Shown in pieces: positions 8,871-18,123 of a DNA stretch of 64,000 nt. Made by a program: the position numbers and the translations under genes. The notes beneath the pieces are model-generated. The model saw only the letters and a program-made list of their open reading frames with translations, made no database searches and was not told where the DNA came from. Location: assembly GCA_949287905.1 (NCBI GenBank), contig CASEHX010000018.1, forward strand, positions 62,001 through 126,000, written 5' to 3'. Each line of letters opens with the position of its first letter. Position 1 is the stretch's first letter. Source of the DNA: an uncultured Olsenella sp. (GTDB lineage Bacteria; Actinomycetota; Coriobacteriia; Coriobacteriales; Atopobiaceae).

Positions 8871-9920
8871 ATGCCCAACGAGGGTAGCTACGAGGCCGCA
8901 AAGCGCAAGAGCGACGAGGTCCACGCCGACCTTCTCGTCCATCCCGAGAACTACACGATGCTCACGGGCGACCGCCCGACGGGGCGCCTCCACCTCGGGC
9001 ACTACTTCGGTACGCTCGTCGATCGCGTCCGCCTGCAGGACATGGGCGTGCGCACCAACGTCATCATCGCGGACTACCAGGTCATCACCGACCGCGACAC
9101 CACCGAGCACATCCGCGACAACGTCTACAACATGGTCATCGACTACCTCGCGTGCGGTCTTGACCCCGCCAAGACCATGATCTTCACGCACTCCGCGGTG
9201 CCCGAGCTCAACCAGCTCATGCTCCCCTTCCTCTCCCTCGTGACCGAGGCGGAGATGGAGCGCAACCCCACCGTCAAGGCCGAGCAGGAGGCGTCGGGCC
9301 ACGCGCTCACGGGGCTTCTCCTGACCTATCCCGTGCACCAGGCCTGCGACATCCTCTTCTGCAAGGGCAACATCGTGCCCGTGGGCCGCGACCAGCTGCC
9401 GCACATCGAGATCACCTCAAAGATCGCCCGGCGCTTCAACGAGCGCTACGGCCGCGTGTTCCCGGACGTGACGGGTCTCCTCACCTCGACGCCGCTGCTC
9501 CCCGGTCTCGACGGGCGCAAGATGAGCAAGTCCTACGGCAACGCCATCTCCATCTCCATGACCGCCGAGGAGACGGCCAAGCTCATCAAGAAGTCCAAGA
9601 GCGACTCCGAGCGCATGATCACCTTTGACCCCGAGAACCGTCCCGAGATCTCCGGCCTGCTCACCACGGCGGGCATCTGCACCGGTCGTGACCCGCGCGA
9701 GATCGCGGAGGAGATCGGCATGGGCGGCGCGGGCCAGCTCAAGCGCGTGGTGACCGAGGCCGTCAACGGCTACTTCGCCCCCATCCGCGAGCGCCGCGCG
9801 GAGATCGAGAAGGACATGGGCTTCGTCGCCGACGTCCTGCACGAGGGCAACCGCCGCGCCCGCGAGATCGCGGCTGCGACCCTCGACGAGGTCCGCGAGG
9901 CCATGGGCATGGTCTACTAG
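8871..9920 (+). CDS. trpS: Tryptophanyl-tRNA synthetase
   Basis: 349 aa, class I aminoacyl-tRNA synthetase. The HIGH-type signature is GRLHLGHYFG near residues 42-50 and the KMSKS loop is at 217-221 (GRKMSKSYGN). Start ATG 8871 has GGGAG with a five-base spacer. The 110-bp upstream region has a short GCGGGC/GCCCGC stem (about 8834-8850) but no T-box and no Trp-rich leader peptide that I can see. Downstream the convergent paralogue-B gene is separated by a hairpin array. Confidence 0.95.
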   Translation: MPNEGSYEAAKRKSDEVHADLLVHPENYTMLTGDRPTGRLHLGHYFGTLVDRVRLQDMGVRTNVIIADYQVITDRDTTEHIRDNVYNMVIDYLACGLDPAKTMIFTHSAVPELNQLMLPFLSLVTEAEMERNPTVKAEQEASGHALTGLLLTYPVHQACDILFCKGNIVPVGRDQLPHIEITSKIARRFNERYGRVFPDVTGLLTSTPLLPGLDGRKMSKSYGNAISISMTAEETAKLIKKSKSDSERMITFDPENRPEISGLLTTAGICTGRDPREIAEEIGMGGAGQLKRVVTEAVNGYFAPIRERRAEIEKDMGFVADVLHEGNRRAREIAAATLDEVREAMGMVY

Positions 9921-9985
9921 GCACACGCCCTTCTCTTGGCGCATGCCCTTCCAACCGAGGTGTACCAGGCACACGCCCTTCTCGC
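9921..9985. repeat. Short repeats after trpS
   Basis: GGCACACGCCCTTCTC occurs at 9921 and again at 9968, with a degenerate GGCGCATGCCCTTCC at 9938. Spacing is irregular and no stem closes well. It precedes the 123-bp repeat copy at 10009. Confidence 0.5.
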
Positions 9986-10008
9986 CTATAGAGTTCTTCT
10001 CGCCCCTT

Positions 10009-10131
10009 CCAAGTATCTCGTCGAGTGCGCGCTCTCTTCCGTTGTGAAGCGCGCACTCGACGCGTTTTGTATCCAAGTAGACAAGAATCGCGTCGAATGT
10101 GATCTATACAGCGCGCATTCGACGCGATTCA
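10009..10131. repeat. 123-bp repeat, left copy (two hairpins)
   Basis: Contains two perfect 14-bp stems: CGTCGAGTGCGCGC (10019-10032) with its complement at 10049-10062, and AATCGCGTCGAATG (10086-10099) with its complement at 10116-10129. The entire block recurs at 11571-11693 in the same orientation with only three differences, all transitions and all in loops. The two copies flank the gene at 10159-11265. Confidence 0.92.
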
Positions 10132-10158
10132 TGGCGTCGCTGCCACCCGTCAGTTGCA

Positions 10159-11265
10159 TCACTCGCCCCACCGTGACCGCGGCGGAAGCAACTGGCCGAG
10201 AAGAACCCTGCGCGCGGCACGAACGTCTGGATCGTTCAGAATGCGCGCCGCCTTTCGCTGGAAGGCAGGCCCTTCAGAAGAGGCGATGATTCGAAACAGC
10301 TGGGCCAGGAGCTCACACACCGTTCCTTCGTTTCGAGCATCCCGTTTCGTGAGCGGAAGGTAACGTATGCCACAGAGCTCGTAGTCACGGGCACGCCTGC
10401 TGTCCTCCGCGAGGGCCGCCTCTCCCGCGTGGTCACGCCCCTGATGCTCGCAGGCCGTCTCGTACTGAGGCCAATAGAAATCAGGCCGCATGCGTTCGTG
10501 CGAAACGATGTCAATGACATCCGACGTCCACTCAAGCGGCGTATTCTGCAGAGGCCTTGCCAAGCTCGAGCCACCGAGACGAGGCGGAAGACAGAAGACG
10601 CAGTACCAGAAGGTCTCCATGACGGAACCAGAGCCATCATTCGCGTACGCGAGCGCCCGTCGCGCAAGCGAAACCCCCCTTCTGCCTCTCAGCTCTTCCA
10701 GAAGCTCAACGGATGCTCCAACCGAGGTAATCGGATCAAGGTCGTGCGTCACGGGACCAACGAGCGGCATGCTAGGGTCACGGGCGTAGATGCCGCAGAG
10801 CTCCATCGCAAGCCCGACAAGGCGAACGAACGCCGAATCCCGAGAGAGCTGCCCACGGGAGACGAGTCCACAGAGCTCGTTTGCCGCACCAGCCAAAGCA
10901 AGCCCGGGCGCCTCGACCAGCACATGCTCAACGAAGTCGCCCTTGACGAAGAACGGATCGCCCCCAATCGTGAGGACCTCAAGATAGCTTGCGTTGGGCA
11001 ACATTTCGAGCGACGAGCATGGGCGCACGAGCGAGCAGCGACTGCGTGAGGCAGCGTCATCAAAGCGCAGCTCAACGGGTCGATCAGCAGGCTGATATAC
11101 GTCGTCGGGAAGCACGGACAATATGGTCCCTACGTCAACGGAGCCCTCGGTTTCACGCAGGACGCGATCGCTTGCAGGCGCGACCATGAGTGCTGGATCC
11201 GTCCGGGCAAGCCTCAGCATCTTGAGCGAGTCGGCGTGGGCTAGGCAGATGCGCCCCTCTCTCAT
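10159..11265 (-). CDS. Orphan protein with VSR/DUF559-like C-terminal nuclease fold (paralogue B)
   Basis: 368 aa, paralogous to the gene at 341-1285. The start has a strong site (AAGGAGGG). Shared landmarks are MELCGIYARDP, ARRALAYANDGSGSVMET and LPPRLGGSSLARP, then the C-terminal block RPDFYWPQYETACEHQGRDH, EDSRR.RDYE and GIRYLPLT. Asp, Glu and the downstream D..R fit a PD-(D/E)XK/VSR-like active site, although the usual lysine is not obvious (E-H-Q occupies that place). Residues 1-150 are less conserved and may recognise a target or partner. It ends 30 bp from the left 123-bp repeat, and the right copy lies about 300 bp upstream of its start. Function unknown; nuclease activity is inference. 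Confidence 0.62.
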   Translation of the reverse strand: MREGRICLAHADSLKMLRLARTDPALMVAPASDRVLRETEGSVDVGTILSVLPDDVYQPADRPVELRFDDAASRSRCSLVRPCSSLEMLPNASYLEVLTIGGDPFFVKGDFVEHVLVEAPGLALAGAANELCGLVSRGQLSRDSAFVRLVGLAMELCGIYARDPSMPLVGPVTHDLDPITSVGASVELLEELRGRRGVSLARRALAYANDGSGSVMETFWYCVFCLPPRLGGSSLARPLQNTPLEWTSDVIDIVSHERMRPDFYWPQYETACEHQGRDHAGEAALAEDSRRARDYELCGIRYLPLTKRDARNEGTVCELLAQLFRIIASSEGPAFQRKAARILNDPDVRAARRVLLGQLLPPRSRWGE

Positions 11266-11570
11266 AAGGCCCTCCTTACTACGGTGAGGAGAGCGTACCA
11301 GGCGTTACGTTCACAAAGCTGACGCCAAACTGCCTGAAATTGACATCAATCTTTCAGACGGCGTCCGTCACGTCCGCTACCTGTAAGAGTGAGAAGAACC
11401 TTGCGAAGCCTGGTTCCGGTGCGTTTTTTTGAGATTCTTGGTCTCCGCAAAACGTCCACGCCGGCGGCTCTTGTCGCCGACGCTGTCGACCCATGTCGTC
11501 AGCACCATCGGCTCTTGCCGTCGAAACTGCCACCCCTTGATGACAACACTGCGGGCCCCTGTTGCAGATA
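11266..11570. other. Upstream region of paralogue B, no gene
   Basis: No coding frame is credible. It holds a dyad CTGAAA...TTTCAG at 11334-11357 with an inner TTGA/TCAA, which could be an operator or a small hairpin for the leftward gene. No sigma70 box pair is clear. The rest is unremarkable up to the right 123-bp repeat. Confidence 0.4.
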
Positions 11571-11765
11571 CCAAGTATCTCGTCGAGTGCGCGCTCTCTT
11601 CCGTTGCGGAGCGCGCACTCGACGCGTTTTGTATCCAAGTAGACAAGAATCGCGTCGAATGCGATCTATACAGCGCGCATTCGACGCGATTTCTGCCCAG
11701 ATGGACGCAAAATACGTCGAGTGCGCTCCCACACACATCTTTGGGCGCGCACTCGACGCAATGCT
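11571..11765. repeat. 123-bp repeat, right copy, plus a third hairpin
   Basis: Bases 11571-11693 repeat 10009-10131 with three transitions. Stems are 11581-11594 with 11611-11624 and 11648-11661 with 11678-11691. A third related hairpin follows, CGTCGAGTGCGC (11715-11726) with its complement at 11747-11758. The third unit is absent from the left copy. It ends about 50 bp before the argF stop. Confidence 0.9.
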
Positions 11766-11810
11766 TGAACAGACAGCGAGAAGACCCGCGAATGGCGCGC
11801 CGTCCGCGCA

Positions 11811-12809
11811 CTACTTGAGCGTGGCGTACATCACCGCCTTGATGCTGTGGAGACGGTTCTCGGCCTCTTCAAAAACGCGGCTGCGCGGACCCTCGAATAC
11901 GTCATCGGTGACCTCGAGCTCCGCCAGTCCGAACTTCTGGAAGACCTCCTCGCCGATCGTGGTCTTGCGATCGTGAAAGCTCGGCAGGCAGTGCATGAAG
12001 ATCGCGTCATCCTCCGCCTTGGCCATGAGCTCGGCGTTCACCTGGTAGGGCGAGAGAAGACGGATGCGCTCGCCCCAGAGGTCGGAGGACTCCCCCATGG
12101 AGACCCAGATGTCCGTGTAGATGACGCTCGCGCCGCGCGCGCCCTCGTCAACGTCTGCCGTGAGGGTGATCGTGGAGCCGGACTCCGCGGCAATCGCACG
12201 ACACGTCTCAACGAGCTCCGCGGAGGGCATCTGCTCGACAGGCCCGCACGCGCAGAAGTCGATTCCCAACTTGGCACACACGACCATGAGTGAGTTGCCC
12301 ACGTTGTTGCCCGCGTCGCCCATGAAGGTCACCTTGCGCCCGCGCATACCGTCGCGCTCAAACTCCTCCTCCATCGTGAGCACGTCCGCAATCATCTGTG
12401 TGGGGTGGAACTCCGTGGTGAGGCCGTTCCAGACGGGAACGCCCGCGTACTCGGCGAGCTCCTCCACGCGCTCCTGGCCAAACCCGCGGTACTCGATGCC
12501 GTCGAACATCCGGCCAAGCACGCGTGCCGTATCCGCAATGGACTCCTTCTTGCCGATCTGGCTCGCGGAAGGATCGAGGTAGACAGCGTGCATGCCGAGG
12601 TCGGCAGCACCTACCTCGAAGGCGCAGCGCGTGCGCGTGGAGGTCTTCTCAAAGATGAGGGCAACGTTCCTGCCCTCGAGGTAGCGATGCGGCTCGTGGG
12701 CGCGCTTCTTGGCCTTGAGCTCGGCAGAGAGGTCCAGAAGGTAACGAATCTCCTCGGCGCTGAAGTCAAGGAGCTTGAGGAAGTGACGTCCAGAGAGGCT
12801 AACGGACAT
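11811..12809 (-). CDS. argF: Ornithine carbamoyltransferase
   Basis: 332 aa. Transfers the carbamoyl group between carbamoyl phosphate and ornithine/citrulline. The carbamoyl-phosphate loop STRTR is at residues 57-61, HPTQ follows near 134, and HCLP with the catalytic cysteine lies near 272. The length suits both the anabolic and the catabolic (ArcB) forms, and no arcA, arcC or other arg gene is adjacent, so the direction of use cannot be told from context. ATG 12809 has AAAGGAG upstream. Divergent from ppk across 144 bp. Confidence 0.93.
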   Translation of the reverse strand: MSVSLSGRHFLKLLDFSAEEIRYLLDLSAELKAKKRAHEPHRYLEGRNVALIFEKTSTRTRCAFEVGAADLGMHAVYLDPSASQIGKKESIADTARVLGRMFDGIEYRGFGQERVEELAEYAGVPVWNGLTTEFHPTQMIADVLTMEEEFERDGMRGRKVTFMGDAGNNVGNSLMVVCAKLGIDFCACGPVEQMPSAELVETCRAIAAESGSTITLTADVDEGARGASVIYTDIWVSMGESSDLWGERIRLLSPYQVNAELMAKAEDDAIFMHCLPSFHDRKTTIGEEVFQKFGLAELEVTDDVFEGPRSRVFEEAENRLHSIKAVMYATLK

Positions 12810-12953
12810 GAAGTTCTCCTTTCGGGGGCGGCGTTGGGCCATTCGAGATGCCTTGCACAACGCTAACGGTTCAATGGCGCACCAAACGTTCGACTTGGAG
12901 CTATTATCAGGGATGGAAATGTCAGGCCCGTTACACGATGCGGAAGGACCAAG

Positions 12954-15524
12954 ATGGCAAAGGACGCGGCCGAGAAGGCGGAGAAAGTCGAGAAGGTCGA
13001 GACCTCCGAGAAGAGCGACAAGGCCGAGAAGAACGGCAAGACGGAGAAGAGCGACAAGACCGAGAAGAGCGGCAAGTCGGAGAAAGCCGAGAAGACGGAG
13101 AAGAGCGACAAGGCCACGAAGCCCGACAAGGGCGAGAGGCCTGAGAAGGGGAAGGCCGCGAAGGCAGAGCAGGACGAGGAGGGCGAGCGCGACTTCTCCT
13201 ATACCCAGAACCGCGAGATCAGCTGGCTTCGCTTTGACGACCGCATCCTGGACGAGGCCTATGACGAGACGGTCCCCGCCTTCGAGCGGCTCAAGTTCTG
13301 CGAGATCGTCGAGTCCAACCTCGACGAGTGGTTCATGATTCGCGTGGGCGGCCTCTCCGACCTCGCCTCGCTCAAGAACCAGCCCAAGGACAACAAGTCC
13401 AACCTGACCCCTGACGAGCAGCTCGCTGCCATCTTCAAGGCCCTGCCCCCGCTCGTCGAGCGTCACGAGAAGGGTCTTGCCGAGGTCGAGGCCGCACTCG
13501 CCGAGAAGGGACTCGTGCGCGTCTCCCCCGCCGAGTACACGGAGGAGGACCGCGCCGCGGTTCAGCGCCACTACGAGCGACGCCTCGCCCCGATCATCTC
13601 CCCCCTCATCGTGGACCCGCGCCACCCCTTCCCCAACCTCCGCAACGGGCGCCTCTTCGTCGCCTGCTCCCTTGACGGGGAGGAGGAGTCCGGCCTTCTC
13701 GGAATCATCGAGGTCCCGCGCACCGAGGCACGCGTCGTCGCCCTCCCCTCCTCGCCCAAGGCCTGGCGCTACACGCTCCTCGAGGATGTCCTCGAGACCT
13801 GCCTCGACCAGTGCTTCGGCGACTACGTCCCCAAGCGCTCGGCTGTGATCCGCGTCACGAGAAACGCCGACATCGACCCCGACGGCGAGGGTGTGGAGGA
13901 AGAGGAGGACTATCGTCAGCACATGAAGAAGGTGCTGAAGCTCCGTCAGCGCCTGCAGCCCGTGCGCCTTGAGATTCGAGGGAAGCTCGGCAAGAAGCTC
14001 GAGGACCTGATCGCAAGCGAGCTCTCCCTCGAGCCGCGACGCGTCTTCCGACTCAACCGCCCGATCGATCTCGGCTACGTCTACGGACTCGAGTCGCGCA
14101 TCCCCGATCACGAGCACACCGCGTGCGTCTATCGCCCCTTCGAGCCTCAGATCTCCCCGATGGTCGACCTGAGCCTCCCCATGCGCGGCCAGGTGGAGGA
14201 CCACGACGTCCTGCTCACCTACCCCTATGAGTCCATGACGCCGCTGCTGCGCCTCGTGCGCGAGGCCTCCGCCGACGACGCCTGCATCTCCATCAAGATC
14301 ACGCTCTACCGCGTGGCCAAGTCCAGCCACCTCTGCGAGAGCCTCATCAGCGCGGCGGAGGCCGGCAAGGACGTGACCGTGCTCATGGAGCTGCGCGCCC
14401 GCTTTGACGAGGCCAACAACATCGCCTGGGCGGAGCGTCTCGAGGATGCCGGCTGCACGGTCATCTATGGCTCGGAGGGCTTCAAGTGCCACTCCAAGAT
14501 CTGCCAGATCACCTATCACGACCGCGACGGCATCAGCCGCATCACCTGCCTCGGCACGGGCAACTTCAACGAGAAGACCGCCACGCTCTACTCCGACTTC
14601 ATGCTCCTCACGGCCGACGAGGGCATCGGCGCCGACGGCAACACCTTCTTCCGCAATCTCTCGCTCGGAAACCTCCGCGGCTCGTACAAGCACCTCGGCG
14701 TTGCGCCGGTGGGCCTCAAGCCGCTCGTCATGCGAGGCCTCGACCGAGAGATCTCCCGTGCCCGCGAGGGAGCGCCCGCCAAGGTCTTCCTCAAGATGAA
14801 CTCGCTCACCGACCGTGACGTCATCGACAAGATCTCCGAGGCCTGCGAGGCCGGCGTGAACGTCGTGATGATCGTACGCGGCATCTGCTGCATCAAGGCC
14901 GGCGTCCCCGGAAAGACCGACGGCCTCGTCGTCCGCCAGATCGCCGGGCGCTTCCTCGAGCACGCTCGCATCTACGCCTTCGGCGAGTACATGGACACCA
15001 TCTATCTCTCGAGTGCCGACATGATGACGAGAAACACCGAGCGCCGCGTCGAGATCGCCTACCCGGTGCGTGACCCCGCATGCTCGGAGATCGTCCGTCA
15101 CTTCATCGAGCTGCAGCTTGCCGACAACGTCAAGGCCCGCCAGCTCACGTCCGAGGGAACCTGGGAGCACGTTCACAGCGAGCCTGACGAGCCGCACGTG
15201 ATCTGCCAGGAGGAGCTCATCAAGGAAGCCTACGCAAAGGCCAAGAAGGCCGTCAGTGAGCGCGCCGCCGCAAAGAAGGCCGAGCGCGTCACCCCCGAGC
15301 CCGAAGCTGGCCCCGACCTCGAGACGCCGAGCCAGGCCAACGATGCGACCGCAGAGGACGAGGCATCCGTGCCCGCGCAGGCCGAGCCCGTCGAGGCGCC
15401 TCAGGCCGCGTTCACCCCGTCCGCACCCGCCGCCAAGGCGCCCCAGAGGAAGGGCCGCGTGTCTCGAGCCCTCTCCCTCTTCGGTCAGGCCTTCGGAACC
15501 CTCTTCGGCGGGGGTGACGAGTGA
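12954..15524 (+). CDS. ppk: Polyphosphate kinase 1 with Lys/Glu-rich tail
   Basis: 856 aa. Reversibly transfers the terminal phosphate of ATP to polyphosphate. The conserved body starts near residue 80 (NREISWLRFDDRIL, SNLDEWFMIRVGG). The autophosphorylated histidine is H513 in KCHSKICQ and the second catalytic histidine is H670 in HARIYAF; their spacing of 157 equals that in the E. coli enzyme as I recall it. Two additions are unusual: residues 1-76 are a low-complexity Lys/Glu/Ser tract made of EK-S/T-x repeats, and the last 85 or so residues are Ala/Pro/Glu-rich, ending in a basic amphipathic segment. Start ATG 12954 follows GGAAGGACC. The stop overlaps the next gene by four bases. Confidence 0.94.
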   Translation: MAKDAAEKAEKVEKVETSEKSDKAEKNGKTEKSDKTEKSGKSEKAEKTEKSDKATKPDKGERPEKGKAAKAEQDEEGERDFSYTQNREISWLRFDDRILDEAYDETVPAFERLKFCEIVESNLDEWFMIRVGGLSDLASLKNQPKDNKSNLTPDEQLAAIFKALPPLVERHEKGLAEVEAALAEKGLVRVSPAEYTEEDRAAVQRHYERRLAPIISPLIVDPRHPFPNLRNGRLFVACSLDGEEESGLLGIIEVPRTEARVVALPSSPKAWRYTLLEDVLETCLDQCFGDYVPKRSAVIRVTRNADIDPDGEGVEEEEDYRQHMKKVLKLRQRLQPVRLEIRGKLGKKLEDLIASELSLEPRRVFRLNRPIDLGYVYGLESRIPDHEHTACVYRPFEPQISPMVDLSLPMRGQVEDHDVLLTYPYESMTPLLRLVREASADDACISIKITLYRVAKSSHLCESLISAAEAGKDVTVLMELRARFDEANNIAWAERLEDAGCTVIYGSEGFKCHSKICQITYHDRDGISRITCLGTGNFNEKTATLYSDFMLLTADEGIGADGNTFFRNLSLGNLRGSYKHLGVAPVGLKPLVMRGLDREISRAREGAPAKVFLKMNSLTDRDVIDKISEACEAGVNVVMIVRGICCIKAGVPGKTDGLVVRQIAGRFLEHARIYAFGEYMDTIYLSSADMMTRNTERRVEIAYPVRDPACSEIVRHFIELQLADNVKARQLTSEGTWEHVHSEPDEPHVICQEELIKEAYAKAKKAVSERAAAKKAERVTPEPEAGPDLETPSQANDATAEDEASVPAQAEPVEAPQAAFTPSAPAAKAPQRKGRVSRALSLFGQAFGTLFGGGDE

Positions 15525-16843
15525 GCGAGCTTGAGCTTACCTGCGAAAAGATGACCTACGGACCAGACGCCGTCGCCCATGATGCCGACGGTCGGGCGGT
15601 CTTCGTTTCCGGAGCCGTCGTCGGCGACCACGTCCGCGCCGTCGTGGACCGGGAGGAGCAGCGCTGGGCGCACGCAACCGTGCTCGAGGTGCTTGAGCCC
15701 TCTCCCCACCGAACTGCCCCCGCCTGCCCCTACGCAGGGGTCTGCGGGGGATGTCCCTGGGCCCATCTCTCCTACGAGGCGCAGGCCGTCGCAAAGCGCT
15801 CGGGCGTCGTCGACGCCGTCGCGCGCATCGGCCGCTTCGGGGATGAGCGAGCCGAGGAGCTCGTCTCCCCCATCGTCTCACCCGGAGACCCCTGGGGCTA
15901 CCGAAACAAGGTCGAGCTCGACGTGTCGTCGGAAGGCGGCCACGTCACGCTCGGCATGCACGGGCGCTCCGAGGGGGACGTGATACGCGTCAAGGAGTGC
16001 AAGCTCCTCGACAAGCATGGCTCCAAGGCGGTCAAGGCCGTCTCGGGCGCGCTCTCCTACCTCGCCGGGTCTCATGACCTCGCCCTCGAGCGGGTGGGCA
16101 TTCGCGTTTCGAGAAGGACAAAGGAGATCGAGGTCGCCCTCTGGGGCCGACCCGGCCCCTTCCCGAGACCACAGGTCGCCAAGGTCTTCGCAGACGCACT
16201 GCACCCCACGTCCGTCGTCAGGGTCATGCAGAAGGGTCCGGCCAAGGCGCGGCGCATCGCCGGCGTGGAGTGCCTCTCTGGAGCGGGATCCTGGACCGAG
16301 GTCGTTGGCGACGAGCGCATGCGCGTCTCCGCGCCGTCGTTCTTCCAGGTGAACACCAGGGGCGCCGAGAAGCTCGTCGAGCTCGTCCTCGAGGCGCTCG
16401 ACCCCCGTGAGGACGAGGAGGCCATGGACCTCTACTGCGGTGCCGGCACCTTCACCCTGCCGCTCGCCAGGAGGGCCGGCTTCGTCTCGGCCGTCGAGTC
16501 CTACGGACCCGCCGTCCGCGACCTCAGGCGAAACCTCGAGAGGGCGGGCCTCGCCAACGTTGACCCGATCGGGGGCGACGCCGGGCGCGAGTTCCCCGAC
16601 ACGGACGCGGACGTCATCGTCGTCGACCCTCCCCGGGCCGGTCTCGCGCCAGACGTTGTGGAGCAGCTCTCGGACCAGCCTGCAAGGGCCGTCGCCTACG
16701 TCTCGTGCGACCCCGCGACGCTCGCGCGAGACCTTGCTCGCTTCGTCGACGCCGGCACCTTCGTGCCAAGGAAGATTACCCCGGTCGACCTCTTCCCGCA
16801 GACCTACCACGTCGAGACGGTCACGCTTCTCGAACGCGCCTAA
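15521..16843 (+). CDS. TrmA/RlmD-family RNA (uracil-5-)-methyltransferase
   Basis: 440 aa, starting with GTG inside the end of ppk (GTGA overlap). The N terminus looks like a TRAM RNA-binding domain. Cys69, Cys75, Cys78 (CPYAGVCGGC) and a cysteine near 160 form the [4Fe-4S] site typical of RlmD/RumA. The SAM loop is DLYCGAGTFTLPLA near residue 304, followed by VVDPPRAGL. The nucleophile is C396 in YVSCDPATLARDL. The likely substrate is a uridine in 23S rRNA, but the family also contains tRNA enzymes, so the target is not certain. Confidence 0.88.
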   Translation: MSELELTCEKMTYGPDAVAHDADGRAVFVSGAVVGDHVRAVVDREEQRWAHATVLEVLEPSPHRTAPACPYAGVCGGCPWAHLSYEAQAVAKRSGVVDAVARIGRFGDERAEELVSPIVSPGDPWGYRNKVELDVSSEGGHVTLGMHGRSEGDVIRVKECKLLDKHGSKAVKAVSGALSYLAGSHDLALERVGIRVSRRTKEIEVALWGRPGPFPRPQVAKVFADALHPTSVVRVMQKGPAKARRIAGVECLSGAGSWTEVVGDERMRVSAPSFFQVNTRGAEKLVELVLEALDPREDEEAMDLYCGAGTFTLPLARRAGFVSAVESYGPAVRDLRRNLERAGLANVDPIGGDAGREFPDTDADVIVVDPPRAGLAPDVVEQLSDQPARAVAYVSCDPATLARDLARFVDAGTFVPRKITPVDLFPQTYHVETVTLLERA

Positions 16844-17185
16844 GGGAATGACCGAATCCTTTCGGTGGTCGAGAATAGTGGGATCGGGCGGCGCCGCATC
16901 TCGTGGCGTCGCCCGTCTTCTTGCTCAGGCTCTGCCGCGAACGTCAACCGAACCTGGCGCCGGAACCACGGCGGCCTCCGGGCACCTGCTCTCGCAATCG
17001 CGGCCCGTCTCCACCCTCTGGCGTCGCCGTGCTAATTCCACCAATACGGTAGGAATAAAAGCCAGCTCATTACCACTGGCCGCCATTTTTCCCTCTATGG
17101 AGGAAACGGTTGCGCACGGGAGCGGAAACGTGTACAAAAAGAGGGAACCTGGGCAGGGGGCCCAGGCAAGAGAGAGGATCCAAAC
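16844..17185 (+). terminator. Terminator and otherwise empty 340-bp spacer
   Basis: GGGCGGCGCC (16886-16895) pairs with GGCGTCGCCC (16905-16914) and is followed by GTCTTCTT, a plausible intrinsic terminator for the ppk operon. A weaker GACCGAA/TTTCGGTggTC hairpin is at about 16849-16870. The rest of the spacer is the upstream region of the ferredoxin gene; I see no second gene and no clear consensus promoter. Confidence 0.55.
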
Positions 17186-17371
17186 ATGAAGGCTACGGTC
17201 AACGAGGATTGCATCGGCTGCGGACTCTGCGAGGGCACCTGCCCCGACGTCTTCTCCATCTCTGACGACGGCGTCGCCGTTGCCATCGAGGAGGACGTTC
17301 CCGAGGAGGCCGAGGACGCTGCTCAGGAGGCTGCCGACAACTGCCCCGTCTCCGCCATCGTCGTCGAGTAA
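17186..17371 (+). CDS. Small [4Fe-4S] ferredoxin
   Basis: 61 aa, acidic. Cys9, Cys12, Cys15 and Cys19 (CIGCGLCEGTCP) plus Cys53 (DNCPVSA) are the only cysteines, which suits a single-cluster ferredoxin; a second CxxCxxC set is absent. It would carry low-potential electrons, for example for pyruvate:ferredoxin oxidoreductase, though no partner is adjacent. Start ATG 17186 has AGAGAGGA upstream. Monocistronic, with its own terminator. Confidence 0.92.
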   Translation: MKATVNEDCIGCGLCEGTCPDVFSISDDGVAVAIEEDVPEEAEDAAQEAADNCPVSAIVVE

Positions 17372-17397
17372 CTCGACACGCGTCATTCTGACGTACC

Positions 17398-17428
17398 GCG
17401 GGGGCCGCATGACGGTCCCCGCATTTTT
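17398..17428 (+). terminator. Intrinsic terminator after ferredoxin
   Basis: GCGGGG at 17398-17403 pairs with CCCCGC ending at 17422, enclosing CCGC/GACGG pairing, and is followed directly by ATTTTTG. Confidence 0.8.
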
Positions 17429-17490
17429 GTATGCGCATGAGTGGACCACGCCCCCCATTCGCACTGTACGGACCAACCGAAAGGCCTCGC

Positions 17491-18123
17491 ATGATCCTTG
17501 CTTCACAGTCCCCCCGTCGATACGAGCTGCTCTCAGACGCGGGCTTCTCGCTGGAGGTCGTCCCCGCGGACATCGACGAGACCCGCCTTCCGGGCGAGAA
17601 GCCCGTGGACCTCGTGCTTCGCCTGGCGGCGGAGAAGGCCGAGGCCGTTCGCTCGCAGCTCTCGAGACGTCCCGATGACGGCCTGCTCGTTGCCGCGGAC
17701 ACGATCGTGTGGATGGGCGGCGAGGCCCTCGGCAAGCCTCGTGACGCAGAGGACGCTCGACGGATGCTCGAAGAGCTGTCCGGCAGAACCCATTGCGTCT
17801 CGACCGGCGTATGCGCAATGGCGCTCGCCGCCGACGGGTCATGTGCGACCCAGGCGCAATTCGTCGAGACCACCGAGGTGACGTTCTGGGACCTCTCGAA
17901 GGAGGAGGTCGACGCCTACGTCGCCACCGGAGAGCCGCTGGACAAGGCGGGCGCCTACGGCATCCAGGGAGCCGGCCGACTTCTCGTGAGGGGAATCTCC
18001 GGTGACTACTCCAACGTGGTCGGGCTCCCCATCGCAAGACTCGTGCGCGAGCTCGCATCGCTCGCCCCGAAAGCCCGTGACCTCGTTGCCGACGCCATCA
18101 CGATCGGAGGGCCTCATGCCTAG
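17491..18123 (+). CDS. maf: Maf-type nucleoside triphosphate pyrophosphatase
   Basis: 210 aa. Hydrolyses dTTP/UTP or modified nucleotides to monophosphates, a house-cleaning role also linked to septum formation. The N terminus has [12 protein letters not shown], the catalytic loop AADTIVW follows near 70, and KAGAYGIQG near 155 completes the Maf signature. ATG 17491 has GAAAGG six bases upstream. The end overlaps the next gene by eight bases, so they are coupled. Confidence 0.92.
   Translation: MILASQSPRRYELLSDAGFSLEVVPADIDETRLPGEKPVDLVLRLAAEKAEAVRSQLSRRPDDGLLVAADTIVWMGGEALGKPRDAEDARRMLEELSGRTHCVSTGVCAMALAADGSCATQAQFVETTEVTFWDLSKEEVDAYVATGEPLDKAGAYGIQGAGRLLVRGISGDYSNVVGLPIARLVRELASLAPKARDLVADAITIGGPHA

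Noticed and set aside
10009..11765. Insertion sequence or transposon
   Set aside because: No transposase, no target-site duplication that I could identify, and the repeats are direct rather than inverted termini. The orphan gene has no transposase motifs.
11811..15197. A 1128-codon open frame on the minus strand covering ppk
   Set aside because: Only its last 332 codons are argF. The rest is antisense to ppk and reflects GC-rich codon bias; residues are low-complexity Leu/Val/Asp/Glu/Gly with no motif.
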